From a bacterium YEK0313 (GTDB lineage Bacteria; Pseudomonadota; Alphaproteobacteria; Rhizobiales; Phreatobacteraceae): a stretch of DNA of 64,000 nucleotides. Positions 46,997 through 56,257 of this stretch are shown here, one piece after another (position 1 is the first letter of the stretch; every line of letters begins with the position of its first letter). The DNA lies in assembly GCA_000751295.2 (NCBI GenBank), contig CCMO02000002.1, positions 518,501 to 582,500 of the forward strand, given 5' to 3'. Position numbers and translations under genes: made by a program. The notes beneath the pieces are model-generated. The model made no database searches. It was not told the origin of the DNA and saw only the letters and a list, made by a program, of their open reading frames with translations.

Positions 46997-48415
46997 TCAG
47001 CCGCGCGGATCGATCGGTTTCACCGTGTCGAGCCCGAGAATGTCCTCCAGCATCTTGGCGCCGACCAGGATCCGGTCCTCGCCGTGCGGCCGCGCGGCGA
47101 TCTGCAGTCCCACCGGGCGGCCGTCGCGGGTGAAGCCGCAGGGCAGCGACAAAGCCGGGCTCGAGACGGTCGTGAAGGCATAGGCGATCGACAGCCACTG
47201 GACATAGTCGGGGAAGGTGAAGCCGTCGCATTCGGCGACGTAGCGCTGCTCGACCGGATAGGCCGCGACGATGGTCGCCGGCGTCAGGATCAGGTCATAG
47301 CTGTCGAAAAAGGCGAGCGCGCGCTGCAGCATGGCCTGGCGCTGCGCCTCGGCGCGGGCAAGCTCGGTCATGGTGAGCTGCATGCCCTTTTCGATGTTCC
47401 AGATGACCTCCGGCTTCAGCTTGTCGCGATGGGTGCGCAGGAGCTCCGCCTTGGTGACCGCGAAGGCGTAGGCGCGCAGGATGCCGAAACATTCATGCAC
47501 TTCGGAGAAGTCGGGATGGGCCTCCTCCACGATCACGCCGGCGGCGGCGAAGCGCTCCGCCGCCTTGCGCGTGATCTCCTTCACTTCCGGATCGACCGGC
47601 GTGATGCCGAGATCCGGCGAATAGGCGACACGTTTCGGCTTCCAGCCCGAACGCAGCGCGGCGCGGAAGCTGCGGCGCGGAGCGGGCAGAGACCGCGGAT
47701 CGCGGTGGTCGTCGCCGCTCATCGCATCGAGCAGCAGGGCAAGATCGGTCACCGTGCGCGCCATCGGCCCCTCGATGCCGAGGGAGGCATCGATCTTGGT
47801 ACCCGGCGTGGTGGCAACGCGGCCGGGCGAGGGGCGCATGCCGACAATGCCGCAGAAGCTCGCCGGATTGCGCAGCGAACCGCCCATGTCCGAACCATGC
47901 GCGAGCCAGGCCTGGCCGGTGGCGAGCGCCACGGCCGCACCGCCGGACGAGCCGGCCGCCGAGAGCTTGGTGTTGTAGGGGTTCAGCGTGCGGCCGAACA
48001 CCTCGTTGAAGGTGTTGGCGCCCGCGCCGAATTCCGGGGTGTTGGACTTGGCGTAGACGATGCCGCCGCGCGCCTCGAGGTTTTCCACGAGAATATTCGA
48101 CGTGGTGGGCACGTGGTCGGCGAAAATGGGCGAGCCCTGCGTGGAGAGCACGCCTTCGACATCGGTCAGATCCTTGATCGGCACCGGCATGCCCATCAGC
48201 AGCCCACGACCTTCCTTCGGCCGCTTCATCAGCGCCTTGGCATGTTTGCGGGCCCGGTCGAAGCACAGCGTCGGCAATGCGTTGACCTTGCCGTCGACGG
48301 CGGCAATCCTCGCCTCCAGCGTGTCGAGAAGATCGAGCGGACTGACCTCGTCTTTCTTCAAGAGTTTCAGAATGTCGGTTGCGCTCTTCTCGATCAGCGA
48401 CAGATCAGCGGCCAT
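46997..48415 (-). CDS. amidase (amidase-signature family)
   Basis: 472-aa serine hydrolase with the Ser-Ser-Lys triad: K81 in PVPIKDL, the cis serine in SAAGSSGGAAVALATG, and nucleophile S180 in GSDMGGSLRNPASFCG. Length is typical. A GGGGAG site lies before the chosen ATG; in-frame upstream codons lack one. The substrate cannot be told (indole-acetamide, aryl amides and others are possible); the gene is not next to gatB or gatC, so it is unlikely to be GatA. Confidence 0.92.
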   Translation of the reverse strand: MAADLSLIEKSATDILKLLKKDEVSPLDLLDTLEARIAAVDGKVNALPTLCFDRARKHAKALMKRPKEGRGLLMGMPVPIKDLTDVEGVLSTQGSPIFADHVPTTSNILVENLEARGGIVYAKSNTPEFGAGANTFNEVFGRTLNPYNTKLSAAGSSGGAAVALATGQAWLAHGSDMGGSLRNPASFCGIVGMRPSPGRVATTPGTKIDASLGIEGPMARTVTDLALLLDAMSGDDHRDPRSLPAPRRSFRAALRSGWKPKRVAYSPDLGITPVDPEVKEITRKAAERFAAAGVIVEEAHPDFSEVHECFGILRAYAFAVTKAELLRTHRDKLKPEVIWNIEKGMQLTMTELARAEAQRQAMLQRALAFFDSYDLILTPATIVAAYPVEQRYVAECDGFTFPDYVQWLSIAYAFTTVSSPALSLPCGFTRDGRPVGLQIAARPHGEDRILVGAKMLEDILGLDTVKPIDPRG

Positions 48416-48606
48416 GCAGTGCTCCCCAGGGATCGTCTCCGGAAGGCTTGCACTGGCCATGCGCGGGCGGCAAGAGCGGCGCGGTGCCGGGACCGCTATG
48501 CGCCTGGCTCATGGATCGCAGTGTGCGGCCCATTTCGGCGCGCAGCTTTGCCTAAAACGCAAAAAACCTGGATGATGCGCGCCCCGAAAGGCCCGAACGC
48601 AGCATC

Positions 48607-49419
48607 ATGACCATGCCCACGACTGCCGATACCACCGCCGCCGAGGCCGAACCGGAAGTCAGGATCCGGCGCCTGCATCGCCGCGATCTCAACCGCACCT
48701 GGGAATTCCTCAAGCACGTCTTCCGCGAGGTGAACCGGACGACGGTGGAATATCAGCGGCCCCGGTCGAAGAAGCGCTTCCTCGAGGTCTACGAGGAAAA
48801 GGGCATCGAGCAGCTCCTGTTCGTGGTGACATCGCACGGCAAGGAGCAGATCGTCGGCTATGCCGAATGCGCCCTGACCATCGTCGGCACCGACAACTGG
48901 ATGAACGAGCGCTATTTCCGGATGCGCGAGATGCGGCCGCTCTTCGTCGAGGAATTGGCCGTGCACCCCGACTACCAGGGCCGCGGCCTCGGCTCCTTCG
49001 TGCTCGATCAGCTGGAACATCTGGCTCGGCTGCGCGGCTGCACGCATCTCGTGCTGGAAGTTGCCGAAAACAACAATCACGCCCTCAAATTCTACCGCAC
49101 GCGCAGCTTCTACAAGCTCGACGCGGCCGTGTTCCTGGCCAAGAAGGTGGTCAACGAGGCCGAATTGCTGCCGCCCCGCCCGCTGGCCAAGCGGGCGAGC
49201 GAGGTCGAAGCGGAAACCCCCGCCGTGATCCTGCCGACCAGCCCGCCGGAGCCGAGCGAGGACAGCGGCCCGCGCCGCACGGCACCCACGCGGAGCCCGG
49301 CGCAGAAGGCGCCGCGCCTCAAGGCCACGACGGCCAAAACCGGACCGACCAAGTCCGGATCCGCGAAGGCCGGCCGCGCCCCACGCAAAGCCCGCGCCAA
49401 GGCCGACACCGCCAGCTGA
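48607..49419 (+). CDS. GNAT acetyltransferase with a lysine/alanine-rich tail
   Basis: 270-aa protein. Residues about 18-175 form a GNAT domain: EELAVHPDYQGRGLGSFVLDQLEHLAR is the acetyl-CoA loop and EVAENNNHALKFYRTRSFYKLD the C-terminal signature. Residues about 200-270 are low-complexity, rich in Lys, Ala, Pro, Thr and Ser, like histone-H1-type tails. The tail may bind nucleic acid or be an acetylation substrate; both are inference. It diverges from the amidase gene across 191 bp. Confidence 0.85.
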   Translation: MTMPTTADTTAAEAEPEVRIRRLHRRDLNRTWEFLKHVFREVNRTTVEYQRPRSKKRFLEVYEEKGIEQLLFVVTSHGKEQIVGYAECALTIVGTDNWMNERYFRMREMRPLFVEELAVHPDYQGRGLGSFVLDQLEHLARLRGCTHLVLEVAENNNHALKFYRTRSFYKLDAAVFLAKKVVNEAELLPPRPLAKRASEVEAETPAVILPTSPPEPSEDSGPRRTAPTRSPAQKAPRLKATTAKTGPTKSGSAKAGRAPRKARAKADTAS

Positions 49420-49458
49420 TCACGGCCCTGTGTAGCGCCTCCGGCATATCCGGCCTTG

Positions 49459-49494
49459 ATACCTAGCAATGCGAGGTATAGCGTCGCTAGGTAT
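49459..49494. promoter_or_regulatory. PadR-type operator
   Basis: A perfect 9-bp inverted repeat, ATACCTAGC at 49459-49467 and GCTAGGTAT at 49486-49494, with a further AGGTAT half-site at 49474-49479 that pairs with the first ATACCT. It overlaps the proposed start codon of the PadR gene. Such ATACCTAGC-type palindromes are what PadR regulators of this kind bind, so the gene is probably autoregulated. Confidence 0.75.
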
Positions 49495-49831
49495 GGAACC
49501 GGAAATGCTCAAAGGTCACCTCGACACCATCGTGCTCGCCGCGCTGGAAGCGGGGCCGGCCCATGGCTATGCCATCATCGAAGCCATCAGGGAGCGCAGC
49601 AACGACACGTTCGACCTGCCGGAGGGCACGGTCTATCCGGCTCTGCACCGTCTGGAAGGTGCCGGGCTTCTGCACAGCAGTTGGGTGACGCCCGCCGGCG
49701 GCCGGCGCCGGCGAGTCTATGCGCTCACCGATGCGGGCCGCGCCGCCCTCATCGAGCGGCGCAATGGCTGGCAGCGCTTCGCCCGGGCCGTCCAGGCCCT
49801 GGTCGCGGGAGGCAAGCCATGGCCGGCCTGA
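49493..49831 (+). CDS. PadR family transcriptional regulator
   Basis: 112-aa winged-helix regulator. LDTIVLAALEAGPAHGYAIIEAI is the conserved N-terminal PadR helix pair, and LPEGTVYPALHRLEGAGLL the recognition helix; a basic wing GGRRRRVYALT follows. The start MEPEMLKGH fits the family; an ATG at 49505 is an alternative. The start codon lies in the operator palindrome, so the transcript may have a very short or no leader. It overlaps the next gene by 13 nt, forming a regulator plus membrane-partner pair. Confidence 0.92.
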   Translation: MEPEMLKGHLDTIVLAALEAGPAHGYAIIEAIRERSNDTFDLPEGTVYPALHRLEGAGLLHSSWVTPAGGRRRRVYALTDAGRAALIERRNGWQRFARAVQALVAGGKPWPA

Positions 49832-50475
49832 TCGAACGCTATCTCGATGCCCTCGAGCAGGATCTCGATTTCGACCGGCGGCTGGCGCGGCGGGTCCGGG
49901 CGGAATGCGCCGACCACCTGGCCGAGGCCGTGGCGGCACAGGCCGGCCTGCCGCCGGAGGCAGCGGAGCACCGCGCGGTCGCCCGCATGGGTCCGCACCG
50001 GGCGATCGCCGCAAGCTTTGCCCAGGACATGCTGGGCCGGCGTGCCGACCGGCTCTGGCTCGCCCTCCTGATCACCTTTCTTGCCACCTTTCTCGCCATG
50101 CGGCTGCGTACGCTCGGCCTCGCCGAGGCCGGCGCCGATGGCATCGGCTCTTTTGCGCCGCTGGTCGACCGGTACGGCTTCGTCGCGGCGCTCGCCATCG
50201 GCTGCGGCGGCTGGCTGGCGCTGCGCCGGCGGATCGGCCGTGACGCCGGCGGCGTCCGGGCGGTCGCGCTGGTGGCGGCCGCGACGCTCGCAGCGCTCGG
50301 CGTCTCGATCGGCGCCGGCGTGGCGCGTGCCGCGACGGTCAGCGCGCCGGACCCGCTCACCCTGACGATCATGGCCGGCAGCCTTGCCGAATGCGGCCTG
50401 CTGCTCTGGCTGATGGCGCAGGTCCAGGCGCTGAGGCGCCAGCTCCGCAGGACCGAGTCGCTCATGGCGGACTGA
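49819..50475 (+). CDS. PadR-associated membrane protein (HAAS/DUF1700-like)
   Basis: 218-aa protein. The N-terminal 70 residues (LIERYLDALEQDLDFDRRLARRVRAECADHLAEAVAA) match the HAAS-type helical domain that accompanies PadR regulators. Four hydrophobic segments follow (about 76-94, 112-130, 142-165, 178-198). A GGAGG site precedes the ATG, which lies inside the 3' end of the PadR gene. In known pairs the membrane partner is thought to signal to PadR; that role is inferred here. Confidence 0.75.
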   Translation: MAGLIERYLDALEQDLDFDRRLARRVRAECADHLAEAVAAQAGLPPEAAEHRAVARMGPHRAIAASFAQDMLGRRADRLWLALLITFLATFLAMRLRTLGLAEAGADGIGSFAPLVDRYGFVAALAIGCGGWLALRRRIGRDAGGVRAVALVAAATLAALGVSIGAGVARAATVSAPDPLTLTIMAGSLAECGLLLWLMAQVQALRRQLRRTESLMAD

Positions 50476-50536
50476 ACCGCTCCGCCTCTCACGAACATCC
50501 CCCTGCTCCACCGACCGACCTTTCAGGAGGCGCGGA

Positions 50537-51175
50537 ATGCCCAAGTTCGTCCGCCGACTACCCCATGGCTGGCCGCTTCTCGGCCTCATTTCTGCACTGC
50601 TGCTGGCCGGCGCGGGCCTGGCCTACGGCCTTGCCGGCGGCGACACGGCCGGCCTGCGCGCGGTGATCCGGCTGACCGCCCGCACCTCGCTCGTCCTGTT
50701 TCTCGCCGCGTTCGCCGCGTCGGCGCTGCTGCGGCTCGCGCCGGCCGCGCCGACGCGCTGGCTCCGGCGCAACAGGCGCCAGCTCGGCCTCGGCTTTGCC
50801 GTCTCCCACCTCATCCACCTTGCCGCCATCGTCCAATTGGCGGGCCGGGACCCGGCGCTGTTCTGGCAGCTCACCACGCCCGGCAACATCATCTCCGGCG
50901 GTCTTGCCTATCTCGTCATCGCAGCCATGGCCGCCACCTCCTTCGACCGCAGCGCCGCCTGGCTCGGCCCGCGCGCCTGGCGCGCGCTGCACTGGGCCGG
51001 CAGCCATTTTCTCGCGATCAGCTTTGTCGTCACCAACGCCAAGCGAATCCCGGCGAGCGCCTGGTACGGCCTGCCGGTCGCGCTGGTGGCCCTGGCCCTG
51101 GCGCTGCGCCTCGTTGCCGCCATGTGGCGGCGAGGGTCGGCGGCACCGCCCCTCGAGCTGCAACGAGAGCTTTGA
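50537..51175 (+). CDS. ferric-reductase-like transmembrane protein
   Basis: 212-aa integral membrane protein with six predicted spans. Histidines in FAVSHLIHLAAI and in ALHWAGSHFLAISF are placed as haem ligands in the ferric reductase-like (MsrQ/YedZ-like) domain. No flavin or NAD domain is fused. An AGGAGG ribosome binding site precedes the ATG. It follows the PadR pair by 61 bp and might belong to the same transcript. No msrP-like gene is adjacent, so its electron partner is unknown. Confidence 0.8.
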   Translation: MPKFVRRLPHGWPLLGLISALLLAGAGLAYGLAGGDTAGLRAVIRLTARTSLVLFLAAFAASALLRLAPAAPTRWLRRNRRQLGLGFAVSHLIHLAAIVQLAGRDPALFWQLTTPGNIISGGLAYLVIAAMAATSFDRSAAWLGPRAWRALHWAGSHFLAISFVVTNAKRIPASAWYGLPVALVALALALRLVAAMWRRGSAAPPLELQREL

Positions 51176-51317
51176 CCAGCCCTGCATCATCGCGGCAGGA
51201 CGGACATCGCTGCGTCATATGAGCGCCATGGCGGCCGCGTCTCATAGAATTGCCGCAGCCCATGGTCCGAACCGAAAAATCGCGTTAGCCTCCCGCAGCC
51301 TCACAACTTTCCGACGA

Positions 51318-52310
51318 ATGCCGATGGCCCGCGAAATCGATCCCTTCAAGGTCACCTCCCCGCGGATCTTCCTGTTCCGCATGCTGGTCTTCCTCGTGCT
51401 CGTCGTGCTGGTCGCGGTGGTGCTGCAGCGTGAGGTCAAGCTCGCCTTCATGGCCAATCCGGGTCTCAACGGCGTGATCGTGGCGGTGGCGCTGATCGGC
51501 ATCCTGCTGAGCTTCCGCCAGGTGATCCGGCTGTTTCCCGAGGTCCGCTGGGTCAATTCCTTCCGCCTCGCCGATCCCGGCCTGACGGTGGCGCGCCCGC
51601 CGGTGCTGCTGGCGCCGATGGCGACCATGCTCGGCGAACGGGTCGGCCGCATGAGCATTTCGACGCTGACCATGCGCAGCCTGCTCGATTCGTTGGCGAC
51701 GCGGCTGGACGAAGGCCGCGAGCTGTCGCGCTACCTCACCGGCCTCCTCGTCTTTCTCGGCCTGCTCGGCACCTTCTGGGGCCTGATCGAGACGGTCACC
51801 TCGGTCGGCCGGGTGATCAACAGCCTGTCGACGCAGGGCGAGCTCGGCACCATCTTCGAGGACATGAAGCGGGGCCTCGCCGAGCCGCTCGGCGGCATGG
51901 GCATCGCCTTCTCGTCCTCGCTGTTCGGCCTCTCCGGCTCACTGGTTCTCGGCTTCCTCGACCTGCAGGCGAGCCAGGCGCAGAACCGCTTCTACACCGA
52001 GGTGGAGGACTGGCTGTCCTCGACCGTCCAGGACATGGCGGGCGCCGGCGGCGTCGAAGGCGCCGGCCTCGGCATGGCCGACCTCCAGAACGCCTTCGAG
52101 CGCCTGCGCGAGACCCTCGCCGAGGGCCAGGGCGGGCAGCGCGGCAGCGCCGCGCTCGCCAATCTCGCCGAGGGCATCCAGGGCCTCGTCACCCATATGC
52201 GCACCGAGCAGCAAATGATCCGCGACTGGGTCGAGGCACAGTCGGACGACCAGAAACAGGTTCGCAAGCTGCTGGAACAGCTGCTGCGCGAACGCGCCGG
52301 GCCGGTCTGA
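51318..52310 (+). CDS. MotA/TolQ/ExbB-type proton channel protein
   Basis: 330-aa inner-membrane protein. Two N-terminal spans (about 17-37 and 47-66), a cytoplasmic region, then spans at about 138-162 (TGLLVFLGLLGTFWGLIETV) and 195-218 (MGIAFSSSLFGLSGSLVLGFL) form the channel core of the MotA/ExbB family. A helical tail of about 100 residues follows. The next gene, 1 bp downstream, encodes a MotB-like partner. Together they form a proton-driven stator-like complex of unknown output. A second ATG two codons later is possible. Confidence 0.87.
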   Translation: MPMAREIDPFKVTSPRIFLFRMLVFLVLVVLVAVVLQREVKLAFMANPGLNGVIVAVALIGILLSFRQVIRLFPEVRWVNSFRLADPGLTVARPPVLLAPMATMLGERVGRMSISTLTMRSLLDSLATRLDEGRELSRYLTGLLVFLGLLGTFWGLIETVTSVGRVINSLSTQGELGTIFEDMKRGLAEPLGGMGIAFSSSLFGLSGSLVLGFLDLQASQAQNRFYTEVEDWLSSTVQDMAGAGGVEGAGLGMADLQNAFERLRETLAEGQGGQRGSAALANLAEGIQGLVTHMRTEQQMIRDWVEAQSDDQKQVRKLLEQLLRERAGPV

Positions 52311-52311
52311 C

Positions 52312-53340
52312 ATGGCCCTGTCGCGCTCGCGCCGCGGCGAACGCGGCATCGACTACTGGCCGGGTTTCGTCGACGCCCTGTCGACCTTCCTGCTCGCCAT
52401 CATCTTCATGCTGTCGGTATTCATGCTGGCGCAGTATTTCCTGTCGCGCGAGATCGTCGGCAAGGACGACGCGATGGCGCGCCTGAACCGCCAGATCGCC
52501 GAACTCAGCGACCTCCTGCAGCTCGAGCGCGGCCAGCGCCAGGGCCTGCAGGACAATCTCGCGGCGATCAGCGCGACCCTCGGCACGACCGAGCAGGAGC
52601 GGCGTCGCCTGCAGAACCAGGCCGAGGAGGCGCAGAGCCAGGCCGGATCGGCGACCAATCGCGCGCTGGCGCTGGAGGGGGAGGCGACGGCCCAGCGCCG
52701 GGCGGCGGAAGCCGCTCTCGCCCAGGTCGAGCTGCTCAACCAGCAGATCGCCGCCCTGCGCCGCCAGTTCGCCGCCCTCGAAAATGCCCTGGCCGCAAGC
52801 GAAGCCCGCGACCGCGACTCGCAGACCCGCATTTCCGACCTCGGTCGCCGGCTGAACCTGGCGCTGGCCCAGCGCGTGCAGGAACTGTCGCGCTATCGCT
52901 CGGAATTTTTCGGCCGGCTGCGCGAGATCCTGGCCGAGCGGCCGGACGTGCGTGTCGTCGGCGACCGCTTCGTCTTCGGCTCGGAAGTGTTCTTCGCCTC
53001 CAGCCAGGCCGTGCTGGAGCCCGGCGGCCGGGCCGAGCTCGACAAGCTCGCCGATGCGCTGACCCAGGTCGCGCGCGACATTCCGCAGGATATTCCCTGG
53101 GTGCTCCGGATCGACGGCCACACCGACGCCCGGCCGATCAGCGGCGGCCGCTTCGCCTCCAACTGGGACCTGTCGGCGGCCCGCGCCATCGCGGTGGTGC
53201 AATATCTGATCGGCAAGGGCATTCCGCCGCAGCGGCTGATGGCCGCCGGCTTCGGCGAATTCCAGCCGATCGAGCCCGGCGACAGCCCGGAGGCGCTGGC
53301 CCGCAACCGGCGCATCGAAGTCAGGCTGACCGACCGGTGA
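52312..53340 (+). CDS. MotB/OmpA-like peptidoglycan-binding stator partner
   Basis: 342-aa protein with one span near the N terminus (WPGFVDALSTFLLAIIFMLSVFMLAQYF) that contains an aspartate where MotB and ZorB carry the proton-accepting Asp. A long coiled coil (about 50-185, Gln/Ala/Arg-rich) leads to a C-terminal OmpA domain with the peptidoglycan-binding motif IDGHTDARPI ... NWDLSAARAIAVVQYL ... NRRIEVRL. It is tied to the MotA-like gene by a 1-bp gap and to the GNAT gene by a GTGA overlap. Confidence 0.9.
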   Translation: MALSRSRRGERGIDYWPGFVDALSTFLLAIIFMLSVFMLAQYFLSREIVGKDDAMARLNRQIAELSDLLQLERGQRQGLQDNLAAISATLGTTEQERRRLQNQAEEAQSQAGSATNRALALEGEATAQRRAAEAALAQVELLNQQIAALRRQFAALENALAASEARDRDSQTRISDLGRRLNLALAQRVQELSRYRSEFFGRLREILAERPDVRVVGDRFVFGSEVFFASSQAVLEPGGRAELDKLADALTQVARDIPQDIPWVLRIDGHTDARPISGGRFASNWDLSAARAIAVVQYLIGKGIPPQRLMAAGFGEFQPIEPGDSPEALARNRRIEVRLTDR

Positions 53341-53801
53341 GCGCGGCACGGCCCGCCGTCACGGTGACGGCCTTCGACCCGGCCCGCCTGCCGGCCATGG
53401 CCGATCTCTGGGTCGCCACCTGGGCCGCCACCTATCCCGCCATCGATTTCGCCCGCCGGCGCGGCTGGTTCACCGACCGCATCACGGCCTTCGTCGAGGA
53501 CGGCGTCGCCGTGCCGCTCGCCTTCGTCGGGTCCGATCTCGCCGGTCTCGTCACCGTCGACCCGGCAGGCGGCTGGATCGACCAGATGCTGGTGGGCCTC
53601 GCCTTCCAGGGCGGCGGCGCCGGCGCGGCCCTGATGGCCGAGGCGCGCCGCCTGTCGCCCAACGGCCTGTCGCTGGACGTCAATGCCGACAATGGCCGGG
53701 CGATCGCCTTCTACCGGCGCGAGGGTTTCGTCAGGACCGGCGGCCGGATCAACGGCCAGGGCGCGGCCATCGACATCATGACGTGGACGCCCGCGCGGTG
53801 A
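53337..53801 (+). CDS. GNAT acetyltransferase
   Basis: 154-aa single-domain acetyltransferase. QMLVGLAFQGGGAGAALMAEARR is the acetyl-CoA loop and LDVNADNGRAIAFYRREGFV the C-terminal motif. The GTG start overlaps the stop of the stator partner gene (GTGA), so the three genes form one operon. The substrate is unknown. Confidence 0.88.
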   Translation: MSAARPAVTVTAFDPARLPAMADLWVATWAATYPAIDFARRRGWFTDRITAFVEDGVAVPLAFVGSDLAGLVTVDPAGGWIDQMLVGLAFQGGGAGAALMAEARRLSPNGLSLDVNADNGRAIAFYRREGFVRTGGRINGQGAAIDIMTWTPAR

Positions 53802-53816
53802 CGCCGGCTCATGGCG

Positions 53817-55616
53817 TCACGGCGCGCGGCTGCCGTTGAACTGCAGTTCGGCGAGCCGGGCATAGAGGCCGCCACGCGCGACGAGCTCGGCGTGGCTGCC
53901 TTCCTCGACGATCCGCCCCTCGTCCATGACCAGGATGCGGTCGCAGTTCAGCACCGTCGCCAGGCGATGGGCGATGACCAGCGTGGTGCGCCCTTCCATG
54001 AGCCGTTCCAGGGCCTTCTGCACCATGGTTTCGCTTTCGGCGTCGAGCGCCGATGTCGCCTCGTCGAGCAGCAGCAGCGGCGCATCGCGCAGAATGGCGC
54101 GGGCGATCGCGACGCGCTGGCGCTGGCCGCCCGAGAGCGTCACGCCGCGCTCGCCGATCTGGCTGGCATAGCCTTCCGGCAGCCGGGCGATGAACTCGTC
54201 GGCGAAGGCGAGCCGGGCGGCCTCGACGACAGCGGCATCGTCGGCCTCGGGCCGGCCGTAGCGGATATTGTCGGCAACGCTCGCGGCGAAGATCGCGACG
54301 TCCTGCGGCACCAGCGCGATCCGCCGGCGCAAGGCTTCCGGGTCCACCTCGGCGATCGGCACACCGTCGAAACGGACCACGCCGCCGGCTGGATCGTAGA
54401 AGCGCAACAGCAGCGAGAACAGCGTCGACTTGCCGGCTCCCGACGGGCCGACAATGGCGACCTTCTCGCCGCGTTTCACCTCGACGCTGACCTCGTCCAG
54501 CACCTTGGCATCCGGCCGCACCGGATAGGCGAAGCGGACCGCGACGAAACCGACCTCGCCGCGGGCCGGCTCCGGCAGGGCGAGCGGCCGGGCCGGCGCC
54601 TTGACCTCCGGCTCCACGGCCAGGATCTCGACCAGCCGCTCGGCGGCGCCGGCGGCCTGGCTGATGTCGCTCCAGACCTGCGACAGTTCCGACAGGGCGC
54701 CGGCGGCGAAGACGGCATAGAGCACGAATTGCGACAGGCGGCCGCTCGACATGGTGCCGGCCAGCACCTCCTGGGCGCCGGCCCAGAGAATGGCGACGAC
54801 ACTCGAGAAAACCAGGAAGATCACCACCGCCGTCAGGATGGCGCGGGCCCGGTTGGCGTCGCGCGCGGTGGTGAAGGCTTCCTCGGCCGCGGCGACGAAG
54901 CGGCCGGTGACGGTGCGTTCGGCGGTGAAGGCCTGCATCGTCCGCACCGCCTGGATATTCTCGTTGGCATAGGCCGAGGCATCGGCGAGCCGGTCCTGGG
55001 CGAGGCGCGAGCGGCGGCGCACGTCGCGGCCGAAGGCGACCAGCGGCAACACCAGGATCGGGATGGCGGCGACCGCATAGAGCGACAGCCTCGGGCTCGT
55101 GACCACCATCATCGCCAGCGCGCCGACGAACATGATGAGGTTGCGCAGCGCGATGGAGACGGAGACGCCGACCGCCGACTTGATCTGGGTGGCGTCGGCG
55201 GTCAGCCGCGAGATCACCTCCCCCGTCTTGGCGGTATCGAAGAAGCTCGGCGAGAGCTTCGCCAGATGGCGGAACACGGCGGCACGGATATCCGCCACCA
55301 CCCGTTCGCCGATCGTGGTGACGAGATAGAAGCGCGAGGCCGAGGCGATCGCCAGCACCAGGGCGACGCCGACCAGCATGGCGAAATACTGCGAGATCAT
55401 GCCCTCGGCCGAAAAGCCGAAATCGATCATCCGGCGGATCGCCAGCGGCACGACAAGCGTTGCCAGCGAGGCGACGACGAGGGCGACGGCGGCACCGGCC
55501 AGGAGGCCGGGATAGCGCAGCGCATAGGGCACGAGGGCCATGAGCGGCCGCAGGCGGCGGCGCCCAGCGGGCGCGCTGTCACCCGGCCGATCATTCGACG
55601 CTGCGGCAATGCTCAT
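53817..55616 (-). CDS. MsbA-like ABC exporter (fused membrane and ATPase domains)
   Basis: 599-aa half-transporter. Six spans lie in the first 330 residues; the ATPase domain follows with Walker [11 protein letters not shown] loop [10 protein letters not shown], signature [14 protein letters not shown], Walker [16 protein letters not shown] and H loop VIAHRLATV. All are intact. The family exports lipids or drugs as a homodimer. The gene is divergent from rpmE, a neighbour relation often seen in this order. The start MSIAAAS is chosen; an ATG four codons earlier is possible. Confidence 0.92.
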   Translation of the reverse strand: MSIAAASNDRPGDSAPAGRRRLRPLMALVPYALRYPGLLAGAAVALVVASLATLVVPLAIRRMIDFGFSAEGMISQYFAMLVGVALVLAIASASRFYLVTTIGERVVADIRAAVFRHLAKLSPSFFDTAKTGEVISRLTADATQIKSAVGVSVSIALRNLIMFVGALAMMVVTSPRLSLYAVAAIPILVLPLVAFGRDVRRRSRLAQDRLADASAYANENIQAVRTMQAFTAERTVTGRFVAAAEEAFTTARDANRARAILTAVVIFLVFSSVVAILWAGAQEVLAGTMSSGRLSQFVLYAVFAAGALSELSQVWSDISQAAGAAERLVEILAVEPEVKAPARPLALPEPARGEVGFVAVRFAYPVRPDAKVLDEVSVEVKRGEKVAIVGPSGAGKSTLFSLLLRFYDPAGGVVRFDGVPIAEVDPEALRRRIALVPQDVAIFAASVADNIRYGRPEADDAAVVEAARLAFADEFIARLPEGYASQIGERGVTLSGGQRQRVAIARAILRDAPLLLLDEATSALDAESETMVQKALERLMEGRTTLVIAHRLATVLNCDRILVMDEGRIVEEGSHAELVARGGLYARLAELQFNGSRAP

Positions 55617-55766
55617 GCTTCTTCCCAACCTTTTCCCGCGCCGAACTCATGGGCGGCCCGCCAAGGCTTGAAAACCCGGCAAACTTCGCGTATGAGCGCG
55701 GCTTCTCGTCACAGGACGACCCGTGTGCCGGCGTTTGACCGATCCGGCGCCCTTTGAGGACGACCC

Positions 55767-56000
55767 ATGAAGACCGGCATTCATCCTGATTATCACACCA
55801 TCAAGGTCGTCATGACCGATGGCACCGAGTACACGACCCGCTCGACCTACGGCAAGCCGGGCGACACGCTGCAGCTCGATATCGACCCGAAGTCGCATCC
55901 GGCCTGGACCGGCGGCTCGCAGCAGCTGATGGACCGTGGCGGCCGCCTGTCGCGCTTCAACCAGCGCTTCGGCAATCTCGGCGTCGCGCTGAAGAAATAA
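55767..56000 (+). CDS. rpmE: 50S ribosomal protein L31
   Basis: 77-aa ribosomal protein. It begins [19 protein letters not shown] and has the [31 protein letters not shown] block of alphaproteobacterial L31. It lacks the CxxC pair, so it is the zinc-free form. A GAGGAC site precedes the ATG and a strong terminator follows. Confidence 0.97.
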   Translation: MKTGIHPDYHTIKVVMTDGTEYTTRSTYGKPGDTLQLDIDPKSHPAWTGGSQQLMDRGGRLSRFNQRFGNLGVALKK

Positions 56001-56027
56001 GCCTGCATCACCGCCCTGGCGTGATGG

Positions 56028-56059
56028 AACCCCGGCCCATGGCCGGGGTTTTCGTTTTT
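56028..56059 (+). terminator. intrinsic terminator after rpmE
   Basis: A perfect 10-bp stem (AACCCCGGCC, CAT loop, GGCCGGGGTT) is followed by TTCGTTTTT. It lies 28 bp after the rpmE stop. Confidence 0.93.
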
Positions 56060-56257
56060 GCGCGCCGTTCATCGGGCGTTCGGCTTACCGCCGCAAGGTG
56101 GCCGCCGTCACGCCCTTGTCATGCTGCGGCGCGTCAATAGTGCTGGCTCCCGGGTACGCCTCGTGCCAAGGAAGCCTGTCGGGGAGACGGCCTTTTCTTG
56201 AGATTCGAGGGTTCCACGCCACGCGCCGCCCAGTCCTGGCTGGCAAAGGAGCAGGGA

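Noticed and set aside
51318..53340. Zorya-type anti-phage system
   Set aside because: The two stator-like proteins resemble ZorA and ZorB only in general layout, and no ZorC, ZorD or ZorE gene is present.
56160..56205. Possible tRNA-like or attenuator fold before the GNAT gene
   Set aside because: The stem is short with a bulge, there is no T-loop consensus, and the T-run is interrupted; evidence is too weak to list.
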